NCBI GenBank assembly: GCA_965217095.1 | Contig: OZ244235.1 | Span: 1,860,001 to 1,924,000, forward strand | DNA: 64,000 nucleotides | DNA from: CAYNZV01 sp965217095 | GTDB lineage: Bacteria > Latescibacterota > UBA2968 > UBA8231 | Reading direction: 5' to 3' | Part shown: in pieces, positions 25,492-34,472 of the stretch | How the letters are laid out: the number at the start of each line of letters is the position of its first letter | Position numbering within the stretch: position 1 is the first letter of the stretch | The notes under the pieces: generated by a model | The model's input: only the letters and a program-made list of their open reading frames with translations | What the model was told of the DNA's origin: nothing | The model's database searches: none | Made by a program: the position numbers and the translations under genes

Positions 25492-27360
25492 ATGTCCAAG
25501 CTCCCCTGGCTGCTGATCTTCATTCTGGGGTACTGGGCTTACTGCATATTCTGGGGTTGGAAGGGTGCCCGCACCGCACGCACGGCCAGCGATTATTTTA
25601 TCGCCGGGCGCGGCATCGGCATGTGGGTATTCGTCCTGGCGGCGACGGCTACCTCATTCAGCGGCTGGACCTTCGTAGGCCACCCCGGCACGATCTACAA
25701 AACCGGCCTTCCCTACGCCTTCGCTTCCTTTTACGCGATCACGATACCGCTCACCGGCGTGTTGTTCATGAAACGCCAGTGGCTGTTGGGCAAACGGTAC
25801 GGGTATATCACTCCCGGAGAGATGTTCAGCGACTACTACCAGACAAACGCCATGCGCCTCTTGACTGTGGTAGTCGCCATGATTTTCAGCGTCCCGTATC
25901 TGGGTATTCAGCTCAAGGCCTCCGGGTTGCTTTTCAGCCGGCTGCTGAAAGGCACAGTGCTGGAGCAAACCTTCGCGGGATCTATCGAGGGGGGTGCCAT
26001 TCTGCTCTCGGTGGTTGTGTTTATCTACGTCGCTTCCGGGGGGCTGCGCTCCGTTGCCTACGTTGATTGCGTGCAATGCATTCTGCTGGCCGTAGGCATC
26101 GTGGTGCTCGGTTTTGTCGCTCTCGATCTGGTCGGCGGATGGCAATCGTTCAAACAGGGGTTGGCCGCGCTGTCGGAGGTCAAGCCGGATATGGTAGCGA
26201 TTCCCACGCGACCGGAATCTTCCTCCTTCCTCGAGCGCAGCGGAACTATGTTTTTCGACGGCTCAGGAGGTCCTTGGACGGGTTTGATGATTCTCACCTA
26301 CATGTTCGCCCTCATGGGCATTCAGTCGGCACCCGCGTTCTCCATGTGGGCTTTTGCCAACAAGGATCCGCGCCCCTTCCCGTGGCAACAGGTCGTGGCC
26401 TCCTCCATCGCCATCGGTGGCATCATGTTCGTTTTTACCGCCTTTCAGGGTTTGGGGGGCGCCCTCCTCGATGCCGAGCTGGTCCCCGGGACGACTCCGC
26501 TGGGCATACCGCAGTCGGACTCGCTGGTTCCCTACCTCATCGACACCCTCTCGAGCACCTGGCCGTGGTTGGTTGGGCTGCTGGCCGTCTGCGCGTTGGC
26601 GGCGATGCAATCCACCGGTGCCGCTTACATGTCCACCGCCAGCGGCATCATCACCCGCGACCTCTACCGGCATTTCCTCAATCGCGATGCTTCACACGCC
26701 GCCCAGGTTCTCGTCGGCCGCATTTCGGTAGCTATCGTGGTCGGCCTGGCCCTGTTTGTCGGATTGGCGAGCGGTGACCTCCTGGTGCTGCTTGGAGGCC
26801 TGGCAGTTTCCTACGGCTTCCAGATGTGGCCCGCCCTGCTCGGCATCTGCTATCTCCGCTTTTTTACGCCCAGGGGCATCGTCTGGGGACTGATGGCAGG
26901 CTTGCTAGCGGTTACCGTCACCTACATCACGGAGCTCGGGGGGCTGTTCGGCTTTGGACGGTACCCGTTGACGATACACAGTGCCGGATGGGGTATCCTC
27001 TGCAATCTCGGGACGGCGACGCTGCTGAGTGCCCTCGACCGCAGCGGAGCCGGCCGCTCCCACCGCGATCGGTTCCACGACTTTCTGCGGGAGCACACCC
27101 AGATCAGTTCCGACCGCGCCCGCTGGAAGAAACCGGCCTGGGTGCTCACCATCGTCTGGTTTCTCTTCGCTATCGGGCCCTTTGCGGTGCTCGGCAACGA
27201 GACCGACCCACAGAACTGGGCCGCCGGCGTGCCCTCTCTGTGGATCTGGCAGGTGGCGTGGTGGGTCGTTGGGTGTTTCATGATGTACCTGCTAGCTTTC
27301 AAGCTGCAGATGTCGACCGTACCCGACCGCGAGATCGAAACCTTGCACCCGAACGATTGA
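25492..27360 (+). CDS. Sodium:solute symporter (SSS family)
   Basis: This 622-residue integral membrane protein begins with a hydrophobic helix, then the SSS-specific SDYFIAGRGIG segment and ATATSFSGWTFVG (Na+-site region of helix 1 and 2). About 13 membrane helices can be counted. The C-terminal part has a soluble loop and two further helices. PutP- and PanF-like carriers look alike at this level, so the solute is not identified; an amino acid is plausible because the gene lies 3 bases after glutamate dehydrogenase and 4 bases before NhaC. Confidence 0.92.
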   Translation: MSKLPWLLIFILGYWAYCIFWGWKGARTARTASDYFIAGRGIGMWVFVLAATATSFSGWTFVGHPGTIYKTGLPYAFASFYAITIPLTGVLFMKRQWLLGKRYGYITPGEMFSDYYQTNAMRLLTVVVAMIFSVPYLGIQLKASGLLFSRLLKGTVLEQTFAGSIEGGAILLSVVVFIYVASGGLRSVAYVDCVQCILLAVGIVVLGFVALDLVGGWQSFKQGLAALSEVKPDMVAIPTRPESSSFLERSGTMFFDGSGGPWTGLMILTYMFALMGIQSAPAFSMWAFANKDPRPFPWQQVVASSIAIGGIMFVFTAFQGLGGALLDAELVPGTTPLGIPQSDSLVPYLIDTLSSTWPWLVGLLAVCALAAMQSTGAAYMSTASGIITRDLYRHFLNRDASHAAQVLVGRISVAIVVGLALFVGLASGDLLVLLGGLAVSYGFQMWPALLGICYLRFFTPRGIVWGLMAGLLAVTVTYITELGGLFGFGRYPLTIHSAGWGILCNLGTATLLSALDRSGAGRSHRDRFHDFLREHTQISSDRARWKKPAWVLTIVWFLFAIGPFAVLGNETDPQNWAAGVPSLWIWQVAWWVVGCFMMYLLAFKLQMSTVPDREIETLHPND

Positions 27361-27364
27361 CGTC

Positions 27365-29056
27365 GTGAGGACTGCGGTCATCCGCATCGCTCTCGCCCTG
27401 GCGCTGGCAACGGCACTGGCGTATTGGCTGCCAACCTATGGCGAGCTGAGCGGATTCGCCCTGTTTCCGCCGCTTGTCGCCATTCTCGTTGCCGTAGCAA
27501 GCGGTCACCTGCTGCCCGGACTGACCCTCGCCATCCTCAGCGCCGCGATTATCTCGCTACCAGCCGGTACCCCGCTCTGGGAGGTTCCGGTCCTGGCGGT
27601 GGAAAAAGCGGTCGTCGACTTCCTTTGGACGCCGCTGCGGGATTCCTTCCAGCTCTACATTCTCGGGTTCTCGGCCGGACTGGTCGGCATGGTACGCCTC
27701 ATCGCACTCAGCGGTGGTACCCAGGCCGTGGCGGAGCTGCTGGCGACGCGCGCCCAGGGGGCCCGCTCGACGACGATCGCCTCATTCCTCATGGGCTTGG
27801 CGATCTTCTTTGACGACTACGCCAACACCCTGGTCGTAGGCACGACGATGAGACCGATCGCTGACCGGTTTCGAGTATCGAGGGAGAAGCTGGCCTACAT
27901 CGTCGACTCCACCGCTGCTCCGATTGCCGGCGTCGCCATCATAAGCACGTGGATCGGTTTCGAGGTGGGCTTGTTCGACGACATGATGCGCGAGGTCAAC
28001 AGTGGGATCTCCGGGTACGAGCTTTTCTTTCGCGCCCTCCCCTTGCGCTTCTACTGCTGGCTAACCCTCTTTTTCGTCGCCCTCGTCGCCATACTGGAGC
28101 GCGACTTCGGTCCTATGCGCCGAGCGGAGGAGCGAGCCTGGTCCACCAGTGAATCGCCGCCAGGCCCTGAAGCCGCGTCGCCTGTCGAACAGCAGCTGTC
28201 CTCGCCGGACGTGCGGTGTCACTGGGTTCTGGCCATGGCCCCGGTAGCACTGGTAATCTTCGGGGTGATGGTTGGCATGAATCTGGACAGCTGGGACAGC
28301 TCCGAGGTACAGGAGGCGCGGCGCGACGGATTCCTGCTCAGTCGCACCTACTGGACCGCCGTGTTTTCGAATGCCCATAGCTCGAGGGTCATGTTTCTCG
28401 CGGCAATGGCAGGTTCGGCGATGGCCTTCACTCTGGCGTTGACCCGGAGATCGACCGTTGATGGGAACCATCTCTTCGGAATCTGGACCGTTGTCAAGAA
28501 GTGGATCACGGGTATCGCCGGTTTTTATTACGCGATCCTGATCCTAATACTTGCGTGGGCCATCAAGGAGGCATGCAAAGCGGTAACTACGTCTGAGTAT
28601 CTCGTAGCCGCGCTGTCAGGTTTCCTGGAGCCGACCTTCCTACCGATTCTCGTCTTCCTGCTGGCGGCGATCGTCGCCTTCTCCATCGGAACCTCCTGGA
28701 CCACAATGGCGATTCTCCTGCCCACCATGATCCCACTCGCGTTCCAGATGGGTGGTTTGGATCTCACGGTCGCCGTTGCCGCTGCGGTGCTGGACGGCGC
28801 CATCTTCGGCGACCACTGTTCTCCGATCAGCGACACGACGGTCCTCTCCAGCATAGCGGCGTCCTGCGACCACATTCAACACGTTAAAACCCAGTTCCCG
28901 TACGCCGCGATCACCATGGCCGTCGCGGCGATATGCGGCTACCTGGGGCGAATTGTTCTTGGTAGTTCCGTGTTGTGTTTGTTGGCTGGAGCAATAGTTC
29001 TGACGGCGCTGCTGTTGATCGTTGGCAGGCGAACGCGGGTAGGCTCGGGCTCCTGA
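27365..29056 (+). CDS. Na+/H+ antiporter, NhaC family
   Basis: This 563-residue protein with about 12 membrane helices has IFFDDYANTLVVG, which matches the conserved acidic segment of NhaC-type antiporters, plus SYLVDSTAAPIAG-like sequence and GDHCSPISDTTVLSS near the C-terminus. A polar cytoplasmic loop of about 50 residues lies near residue 250. The start is GTG, 4 bases after the symporter stop. It would return sodium brought in by the symporter, which explains the pairing. Confidence 0.9.
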   Translation: MRTAVIRIALALALATALAYWLPTYGELSGFALFPPLVAILVAVASGHLLPGLTLAILSAAIISLPAGTPLWEVPVLAVEKAVVDFLWTPLRDSFQLYILGFSAGLVGMVRLIALSGGTQAVAELLATRAQGARSTTIASFLMGLAIFFDDYANTLVVGTTMRPIADRFRVSREKLAYIVDSTAAPIAGVAIISTWIGFEVGLFDDMMREVNSGISGYELFFRALPLRFYCWLTLFFVALVAILERDFGPMRRAEERAWSTSESPPGPEAASPVEQQLSSPDVRCHWVLAMAPVALVIFGVMVGMNLDSWDSSEVQEARRDGFLLSRTYWTAVFSNAHSSRVMFLAAMAGSAMAFTLALTRRSTVDGNHLFGIWTVVKKWITGIAGFYYAILILILAWAIKEACKAVTTSEYLVAALSGFLEPTFLPILVFLLAAIVAFSIGTSWTTMAILLPTMIPLAFQMGGLDLTVAVAAAVLDGAIFGDHCSPISDTTVLSSIAASCDHIQHVKTQFPYAAITMAVAAICGYLGRIVLGSSVLCLLAGAIVLTALLLIVGRRTRVGSGS

Positions 29057-29059
29057 CCC

Positions 29060-29626
29060 TTACCAGCTGGCGGTGATGCGGTCGACGATCTCCTCGATGA
29101 TCATGTCGAAGGCGGAATCGATGGCGGCATCGCGTCCTCCCTCGTCATCGTCGGCAAGATCGGCGTCGTAGGTTCCCCACCCCTCCAACTGGGGCAATTC
29201 CAGCAAGACCTCTTCGTCGGCGTTGACGACGAGTTCGGCGCGAACCTGGATCGAAAACCGATACTGTTCCGTCTCTTCACTGGCGGTATAGGTAAAGGGG
29301 CGGTCTGACAACGCCAGAACTGTCATGAGCAGTACCGCGTCCGAGCTCTCTTCGTCCACCACGCGCAGGCGGCCGTCACTTACAAAGGCATCGCCGGTGG
29401 TTTCGCTGAGGCGCTCGCCGATATCGAACTCTGCTGTTTCGTTCTCTGCGATGGGCACGCTCACGCTGCGAATTCCACCGATCATCCCGGCCGTGGTGGA
29501 ATAGTGAGCGCATGCTGCGAGACAGGAAAGAAATGTGGCTACGGGGAACAACCGGCGTCCATTGCGAGCTGGCCGTGGATGGCGGCTACTATTTCTCAGG
29601 CGCGGGATCCGCGGAACTGTTTTCAT
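29060..29626 (-). CDS. lptE: LptE-like LPS-assembly lipoprotein
   Basis: LptE plugs the outer-membrane LPS translocon LptD. The chosen ATG gives 188 residues; an ATG 9 bases upstream is equally possible and both overlap the preceding gene by about 40 bases. A basic stretch leads to a hydrophobic core and a lipobox ending at C39 (LAAC). The mature part follows the LptE pattern: IRSVSVPIAEN early, then DGRLRVVDEESSDAVL, then a strand RPFTYTASEE and an ELPQLEGWGTY segment. The family is weakly conserved, so the assignment rests on this order. The gene ends 4 bases from the convergent NhaC gene. Confidence 0.75.
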   Translation of the reverse strand: MKTVPRIPRLRNSSRHPRPARNGRRLFPVATFLSCLAACAHYSTTAGMIGGIRSVSVPIAENETAEFDIGERLSETTGDAFVSDGRLRVVDEESSDAVLLMTVLALSDRPFTYTASEETEQYRFSIQVRAELVVNADEEVLLELPQLEGWGTYDADLADDDEGGRDAAIDSAFDMIIEEIVDRITASW

Positions 29627-30047
29627 CGAGAACATTGGAACGCACCCTGTCACCAACGGCGATCGGTTGAAACGTCGGCCGGCCGCTGACGTCGGCGCTG
29701 CGCACGTCCATCCGCTTCCACGAATCATCTCGATCGCCGAACCTTCCCATGGAATGTTCGACCATCACCGCACTCAACGGCCGGGTGCTGCTGAGTACCG
29801 TATCGTCGGGGGCAGTCGGAGCTTTCACGGTGCACATGCGCTCTTGGATATGGGTGACCACCAGCCGGGCTTTGACCATTTCCCAGTTGCCGAGCGTGTC
29901 CCCTGTATCCGGATCGACGATCTCCGCATGTTCGTCGAACACGAGGAAAGTCATGCCTTCCCTAACCCCCTGCTCTAAACCAACATTCAGGACAAGCGTC
30001 GTATCATCGATTATGGCCGCAACCTTGCCGTTGATTACCTCGGCCAT
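29589..30047 (-). CDS. Hypothetical soluble protein with FlgT-C-like beta domain
   Basis: The ATG at 30047 has GGGAG five bases upstream, giving a 152-residue protein; a longer frame to 30083 would start inside the terminator hairpin. It begins AEVINGKVAAIIDDTTLVLN, then GVREGMTFLVFDE and a DPDTGDTLG loop. This glycine-rich beta layout resembles a small domain seen in many bacterial hypothetical proteins and in FlgT C-termini. A low-complexity tail follows. No signal peptide is visible. The gene overlaps lptE by about 38 bases in another frame. Confidence 0.7.
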   Translation of the reverse strand: MAEVINGKVAAIIDDTTLVLNVGLEQGVREGMTFLVFDEHAEIVDPDTGDTLGNWEMVKARLVVTHIQERMCTVKAPTAPDDTVLSSTRPLSAVMVEHSMGRFGDRDDSWKRMDVRSADVSGRPTFQPIAVGDRVRSNVLDENSSADPAPEK

Positions 30048-30063
30048 CTGGACTCCCTCGCGT

Positions 30064-30099
30064 AAAGAAAAACCGGCCTGCATTGCTGCGGGCCGGTTT
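30064..30099 (-). terminator. Rho-independent terminator of the M23 peptidase gene
   Basis: Read leftward, AAACCGGCC (30099-30091) pairs perfectly with GGCCGGTTT (30078-30070) around a 12-base loop and is followed by TTCTTT. It begins 30 bases after the M23 stop and ends 17 bases before the next start codon, so it sits in the leader of the following gene and could act as an attenuator. Confidence 0.75.
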
Positions 30100-30128
30100 G
30101 ACGTTATTGGCTCAACTCCAGACCAGTC

Positions 30129-31199
30129 CTAGTCGTCGAATTTCCCCCAACCCGATGCCGCTTCTCCCCGGGGAATCTCAGGGTTGTTCCGTGGAATGTC
30201 GAGAATGTACTTCCGCGGATCGTCGTACCCCCGGTGACCACCGCGCCGACGGTCCTGAAAACGAACGGCATAGTGAAGGTGGGGCCCAGTGGAGCGCCCG
30301 GTGCTTCCCATCGTACCGATCTGCTGCCGCCGCGACACCCAGTCGCCCACCTTTACGAGACTTCGCTCCATGTGGCCGTACTCGCTGCGGTACATCCCCT
30401 CTCGCGTAATCGTCTCGCCCTTTTCGTTTACAGCTTTGATATCGTGTTCGACCACGACGACGTTACCCAACCTGACATCCTTATAGGCGTATCTGACAAC
30501 GCCATCCGCCGTAGCGTAGATCGGCGTCCCCGAGCGACCGGCGAAATCGACGCCCATGTGGAACACCTTCTGACCGGTAAACGGGTCCTTTCGATTCCCG
30601 AACCCGGAGGAAATCCAGGTGCGTTTCATCGGCACCGGAGAGATCGTCGGGAAGTGTTTGAGACCATCCTGGCTCTCGAGAAACTGCTTCTCGATCTCCT
30701 GGAAGCTGTCCACTTGTCGATGCGCCTGCCGCTGCAGCCGGTCCACGGTGAGATTTAGATCGCGGAACATAATTCGCTTCGAACTGGGAAGCGAGTTGAC
30801 GGTTTCAGTCGGCAGATCGGCTCCGTCGCCGGACTCTTCCGTGTACAACGGCAGCCCCCCACCCACACCACCCTCGGTAGAGAGCGGTTCCATCTCGTGA
30901 TAGTACCGCAAACGCTCGTCGTCGGCTCGCAGGACCTCTACCGTTTTTTCAAGCTCCCCCACACCCTTTCGAACCACTTCGAGACTGCGCAGGAGGATGT
31001 CGTTCTCCTCGCTGAGCAAAGCCAGGTTTTCCCGTTGGTCTTCCCAGCCGAAATAGCCGACGGTGAAAAACGCGAACAGTGTCGCCAGTCCGATTCCGGC
31101 CATCACCGAAGCCGTCAGCAACCAGGGCGCGAAACGATACTCGCGCACTTGACCATCATTTGTCGGAATTACGATAAAAGTAACGCGTTTTCGTGGCAT
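30129..31199 (-). CDS. M23-family peptidoglycan endopeptidase with membrane anchor and coiled coil
   Basis: This 356-residue envelope protein has a membrane helix at about 25-48, a coiled coil (about 52-100 and 142-180), and a C-terminal LytM/M23 zinc peptidase domain with H214-x3-D218, H276 and H307-L-H309, all zinc and catalytic residues present. Related anchored M23 proteins cleave peptide cross-links or activate amidases during division. A terminator follows its stop. It diverges from the S41 peptidase gene across 264 bases. Confidence 0.92.
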   Translation of the reverse strand: MPRKRVTFIVIPTNDGQVREYRFAPWLLTASVMAGIGLATLFAFFTVGYFGWEDQRENLALLSEENDILLRSLEVVRKGVGELEKTVEVLRADDERLRYYHEMEPLSTEGGVGGGLPLYTEESGDGADLPTETVNSLPSSKRIMFRDLNLTVDRLQRQAHRQVDSFQEIEKQFLESQDGLKHFPTISPVPMKRTWISSGFGNRKDPFTGQKVFHMGVDFAGRSGTPIYATADGVVRYAYKDVRLGNVVVVEHDIKAVNEKGETITREGMYRSEYGHMERSLVKVGDWVSRRQQIGTMGSTGRSTGPHLHYAVRFQDRRRGGHRGYDDPRKYILDIPRNNPEIPRGEAASGWGKFDD

Positions 31200-31463
31200 T
31201 TCCCCGTCCAGTCATTGTGGGCTGGACTTGCCCGTTTGCCTCAAATTACTGGGTCCAATTCGCCCAAAACTCCGTCAATGTAGGGATTGAAATCCCAAGA
31301 CGCGTTGATCCCCTGGTTGGTGTTCGAGGAGCGGCCGTTCGAGGCCGTCGGTCCAATGCGGCGTTGACCCTGTTCACACCCTATTCTTACTATAATACGA
31401 ACTAATAATCTGGACACCAGAAATAAGAGGCAGTGGCCACAGCGCCTCATCAAGGAAATGACT

Positions 31464-33320
31464 ATGTTCCGTTTTATCGCTCCAATTGTTGTCCTGCTTA
31501 GCGTTTCCCACCCCGAGCCTAGCGCCGCCGCCGACAAGGCAGTCAACCGTGAATTCGACGAGTACCTAAGACCGGTCGCCGGTTACATATACCAGTACTA
31601 TTTCGAGGAGATCTCGGCTGACAGCCTGATGCACGCCGGTGTGAACGGCCTTTTTAGGTATCTCGATCCGGCCTCGGAATTCACCCTCGGGGAGAAAAAG
31701 GACAAACGTCCTTTTGATACCTTTCGCAAAATCTCCGCTTCGGTCTACGAGAAATCGCTCTACCCCGTAAACGCGGACACGCTGATTCGTTTCGGTATCG
31801 CCGGCATGACCGATATCCTCGACCCCCACTCTGTTTTCATGGAGAAACGGAATCTGGACAACTTCAACATCCGCACGCGAGGACACTACGGGGGTCTTGG
31901 CTTCCGGATCCAGGTGGTCTATCCGGACAGCGCGATTGCAGTCTGGTCACTGCTTCACGACCAGACGCCTGCTGCGAAAGCGGGGGTGAAATCGGGGGAT
32001 CTAATCGTCGCCATCGATGACAGCACGACTAAACAGATGTCGGCCGGCGACGGTGCCGACCTCATGCGCGGCAAACCGGGCACCCCGGTCACGCTTACCC
32101 TGCAACGGGCCGGCCGGGAGGAGCCATTCGACATCACCATCACCCGGGAAAAGGTGCAGATGCACAGCGTGCCGCACTACGAACTGTTTCCCGATTCGAC
32201 GGGTTATATAAAGCTGGCGCGATTTCAACCCACCGCCAGCGAGGAGGTTCGCCGCGTGATCGAGGATCTTCAGTCGCAGGGTATGAAGCGGTTGATATTC
32301 GACCTTCAGAACAACGGTGGGGGTTACCTGCCACAGGCGGTCGCAGTTGCCGACCTGTTCCTGGAAGCCGACAGACTGGTTGTATTCCACGCCGGCAGGG
32401 CATCCAAAGACACGACCATGCTGCGCACCAACGATCCTGCGTTACTGAAGGAAGAGCCATTGATCGTGGTCGTAAACCGCGGATCGGCAAGCGCCTCGGA
32501 AATCGTTGCCGGCGCGATTCAGGATTGGGACCGGGGTTTAGTGTTGGGCACGTCCACTGTCGGCAAAGGTTCGGTTCAGCAGATCATACGAATCGGCAAC
32601 AGTGCCGAGCTCAAGCTGACAACGAGCGCGTATTTCACCCCGAGTGGTCGCTCCATCGACCGGCGCATGCGCAAGGATTCTACCCTAGTCGGGAACGGTA
32701 CTAGGGAGTTCCACACTCGCGTTCTAAAGCGCATCGTGCGCGGCGGGGGCGGCATCACTCCGGACATCTTTACGGAGAGCCGTCGCAGTACGCCGATCTA
32801 CGGCCAGCTCGAGGGTCAAAGGGACGGAGTTCACGACCTCAACAACCGCTTCTTCTATTTTGGGCGGCAGTTCGTGGCGCAGAACCCGGATCTCACGCCC
32901 GAATTCAGAGTCGATGACAAAACTCTCAAAGAGTTCCGCGAGTTCATTGCAGACCGCGAGTTCGACTACATCAGTCACGCGGAAGCTCGGCTCAACTCGT
33001 TGGAGGATGTGGCGCAGGTGGATGAGTACAAGAAGCTGGAAAAATCAATCAAACGCCTTAAAAGCGAGATCGACAAGATTGAAGAGAATCATTGGGATGA
33101 CACCGAGGAGCTGATTCGCTGGAAGCTTACTTACGAGATTCTCGAAAAGCGGTTCGGACAGAGGGTCGCCTCCGCCTACCTGGTCTCGGTGAATCCGCAG
33201 GTAAATAACGCACGGGAGATTCTGCACGATCCCCTCGCGTACGAGGAGTGGTTCCGTAAAGAGGAGATCGGCCTCAAGGATGATGGAGATGTGGCAGATT
33301 CGGACGGTTCCAAGGAGTAG
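31464..33320 (+). CDS. S41-family C-terminal processing peptidase with PDZ domain
   Basis: The second of two ATGs is chosen because AAGGA lies 7 bases upstream; it gives 618 residues with a signal peptide (FRFIAPIVVLLS, then SAAAD). Residues about 30-130 form an N-terminal helical domain, a PDZ domain with GGLGFRI follows, then the S41 core with a GSASASEIVAG motif (catalytic serine among S341-S345) and K368 in GKGSVQ, completing the Ser-Lys pair. The C-terminal 200 residues are charged and helical. Periplasmic CtpA/Prc-like proteases of this kind trim or degrade envelope proteins. A perfect TATAAT at 31391-31396 upstream has only a poor -35 (TTGACC, spacer 21). Confidence 0.93.
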   Translation: MFRFIAPIVVLLSVSHPEPSAAADKAVNREFDEYLRPVAGYIYQYYFEEISADSLMHAGVNGLFRYLDPASEFTLGEKKDKRPFDTFRKISASVYEKSLYPVNADTLIRFGIAGMTDILDPHSVFMEKRNLDNFNIRTRGHYGGLGFRIQVVYPDSAIAVWSLLHDQTPAAKAGVKSGDLIVAIDDSTTKQMSAGDGADLMRGKPGTPVTLTLQRAGREEPFDITITREKVQMHSVPHYELFPDSTGYIKLARFQPTASEEVRRVIEDLQSQGMKRLIFDLQNNGGGYLPQAVAVADLFLEADRLVVFHAGRASKDTTMLRTNDPALLKEEPLIVVVNRGSASASEIVAGAIQDWDRGLVLGTSTVGKGSVQQIIRIGNSAELKLTTSAYFTPSGRSIDRRMRKDSTLVGNGTREFHTRVLKRIVRGGGGITPDIFTESRRSTPIYGQLEGQRDGVHDLNNRFFYFGRQFVAQNPDLTPEFRVDDKTLKEFREFIADREFDYISHAEARLNSLEDVAQVDEYKKLEKSIKRLKSEIDKIEENHWDDTEELIRWKLTYEILEKRFGQRVASAYLVSVNPQVNNAREILHDPLAYEEWFRKEEIGLKDDGDVADSDGSKE

Positions 33321-33407
33321 ACACAAAGATACCAGATGAGGACAGGTTTACCCTGCGCCGGAGAACGATCCGCTCCTTTCCCCAATCCCGGCGGCATCCC
33401 GCGCGTC

Positions 33408-33436
33408 TTGATCATTTCTGCGTAAATCCTTAGGAT
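33408..33436 (+). promoter_or_regulatory. Possible sigma-70 promoter for lipA
   Basis: TTGATC and TAGGAT separated by 17 bases, in the 204-base gap before lipA. Transcription would begin near 33443, about 82 bases before the ATG. Confidence 0.35.
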
Positions 33437-33524
33437 ATCGAGGGATAGGACGGCGGCACGGGGGTCTTTTCACAATCTTTTCAGCGCTGCGTTTTCCTCG
33501 CAAGAGACTCTACTCCATAGAATT

Positions 33525-34466
33525 ATGGGAAGAATCCAACCTGGGAAACGGTTGCCAGCCTGGTTGAAAGCCAAGGCGCCGGGCAGCCCAAGCTACCTTC
33601 GCCTCAAGGGGTTGGTGAACGACCTCCGGCTGCATACGGTTTGCGAGAGTGCAAATTGCCCGAACGTGGGGGAATGTTGGGGGCAGGGCACAGCCACCTT
33701 CATGATTTTGGGCGATGTCTGCACGCGAAGCTGCGGGTTCTGTGCTATAAAAACGGGCAAACCGGGCTTGCTGGATGAAGACGAACCGGAACGCGTAGCC
33801 GTAGCCGTGTCCAGGTTGGGCCTGCGGCATGCTGTCATCACCGCGGTCGCTCGAGATGAGCTGGCGGACGGCGGCGCCACCATGTTTGCGCGCACCTTGG
33901 AGGCGTTGCATCGGCACTGTCCCGGGACTTCGGTCGAGGTGTTAATACCGGATTTCAAAGGAGATCGGGAGGCTCTTCGAACGGTGCTGACTGCTGGACC
34001 CGACATCTTGAACCACAACCTGGAGACGGTGCCGCGGCTCTACCCGCAGATGCGCCCGCAGGCTGGCTACCAGCGTTCCCTCGAGCTTCTCGACCGAGCA
34101 CGCCAGATGGGTCAGGCGCCTACCAAGTCGGGCATCATGTTGGGTGCGGGTGAGTCGGCAAGCGAAATCGAGCAGGCCATTCGCGATCTCGCCGCCGTCA
34201 AATGCGCTATCCTGACCATGGGTCAGTATCTGAGCCCGTCCGCCGAGCACGTGGCCGTGGACCGATTCGTTCATCCAGACGAGTTCAATCAGTGGCAGGA
34301 ATTCGCCATGAGCCTAGGATTCCAGCATGTCGAATCCGGTCCTCTGGTACGAAGCTCATACCACGCTGAAAAACAGATTCCAGAGAATGTCAACCGGGAT
34401 ATGGTCGAGCCGCGCGCCCTGGCAGCCGCGTCGTCTAAACATCCGACTCACGCAACAACACCATAG
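33525..34466 (+). CDS. lipA: Lipoyl synthase
   Basis: LipA inserts two sulfurs into octanoyl groups on lipoyl domains. At 313 residues it has the auxiliary cluster motif C-x4-C-x5-C (CESANCPNVGEC) and the radical-SAM C-x3-C-x2-C (CTRSCGFC), both intact, and ends with the conserved SSYHAEKQ region that carries the C-terminal serine ligand. The next gene begins 6 bases downstream. Confidence 0.96.
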   Translation: MGRIQPGKRLPAWLKAKAPGSPSYLRLKGLVNDLRLHTVCESANCPNVGECWGQGTATFMILGDVCTRSCGFCAIKTGKPGLLDEDEPERVAVAVSRLGLRHAVITAVARDELADGGATMFARTLEALHRHCPGTSVEVLIPDFKGDREALRTVLTAGPDILNHNLETVPRLYPQMRPQAGYQRSLELLDRARQMGQAPTKSGIMLGAGESASEIEQAIRDLAAVKCAILTMGQYLSPSAEHVAVDRFVHPDEFNQWQEFAMSLGFQHVESGPLVRSSYHAEKQIPENVNRDMVEPRALAAASSKHPTHATTP

Positions 34467-34472
34467 GAAACG

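Noticed and set aside
31364..31396. TTGACC...TATAAT promoter before the S41 gene
   Set aside because: The -10 is perfect but the spacer is 21 bases; kept only as a note in the gene entry.
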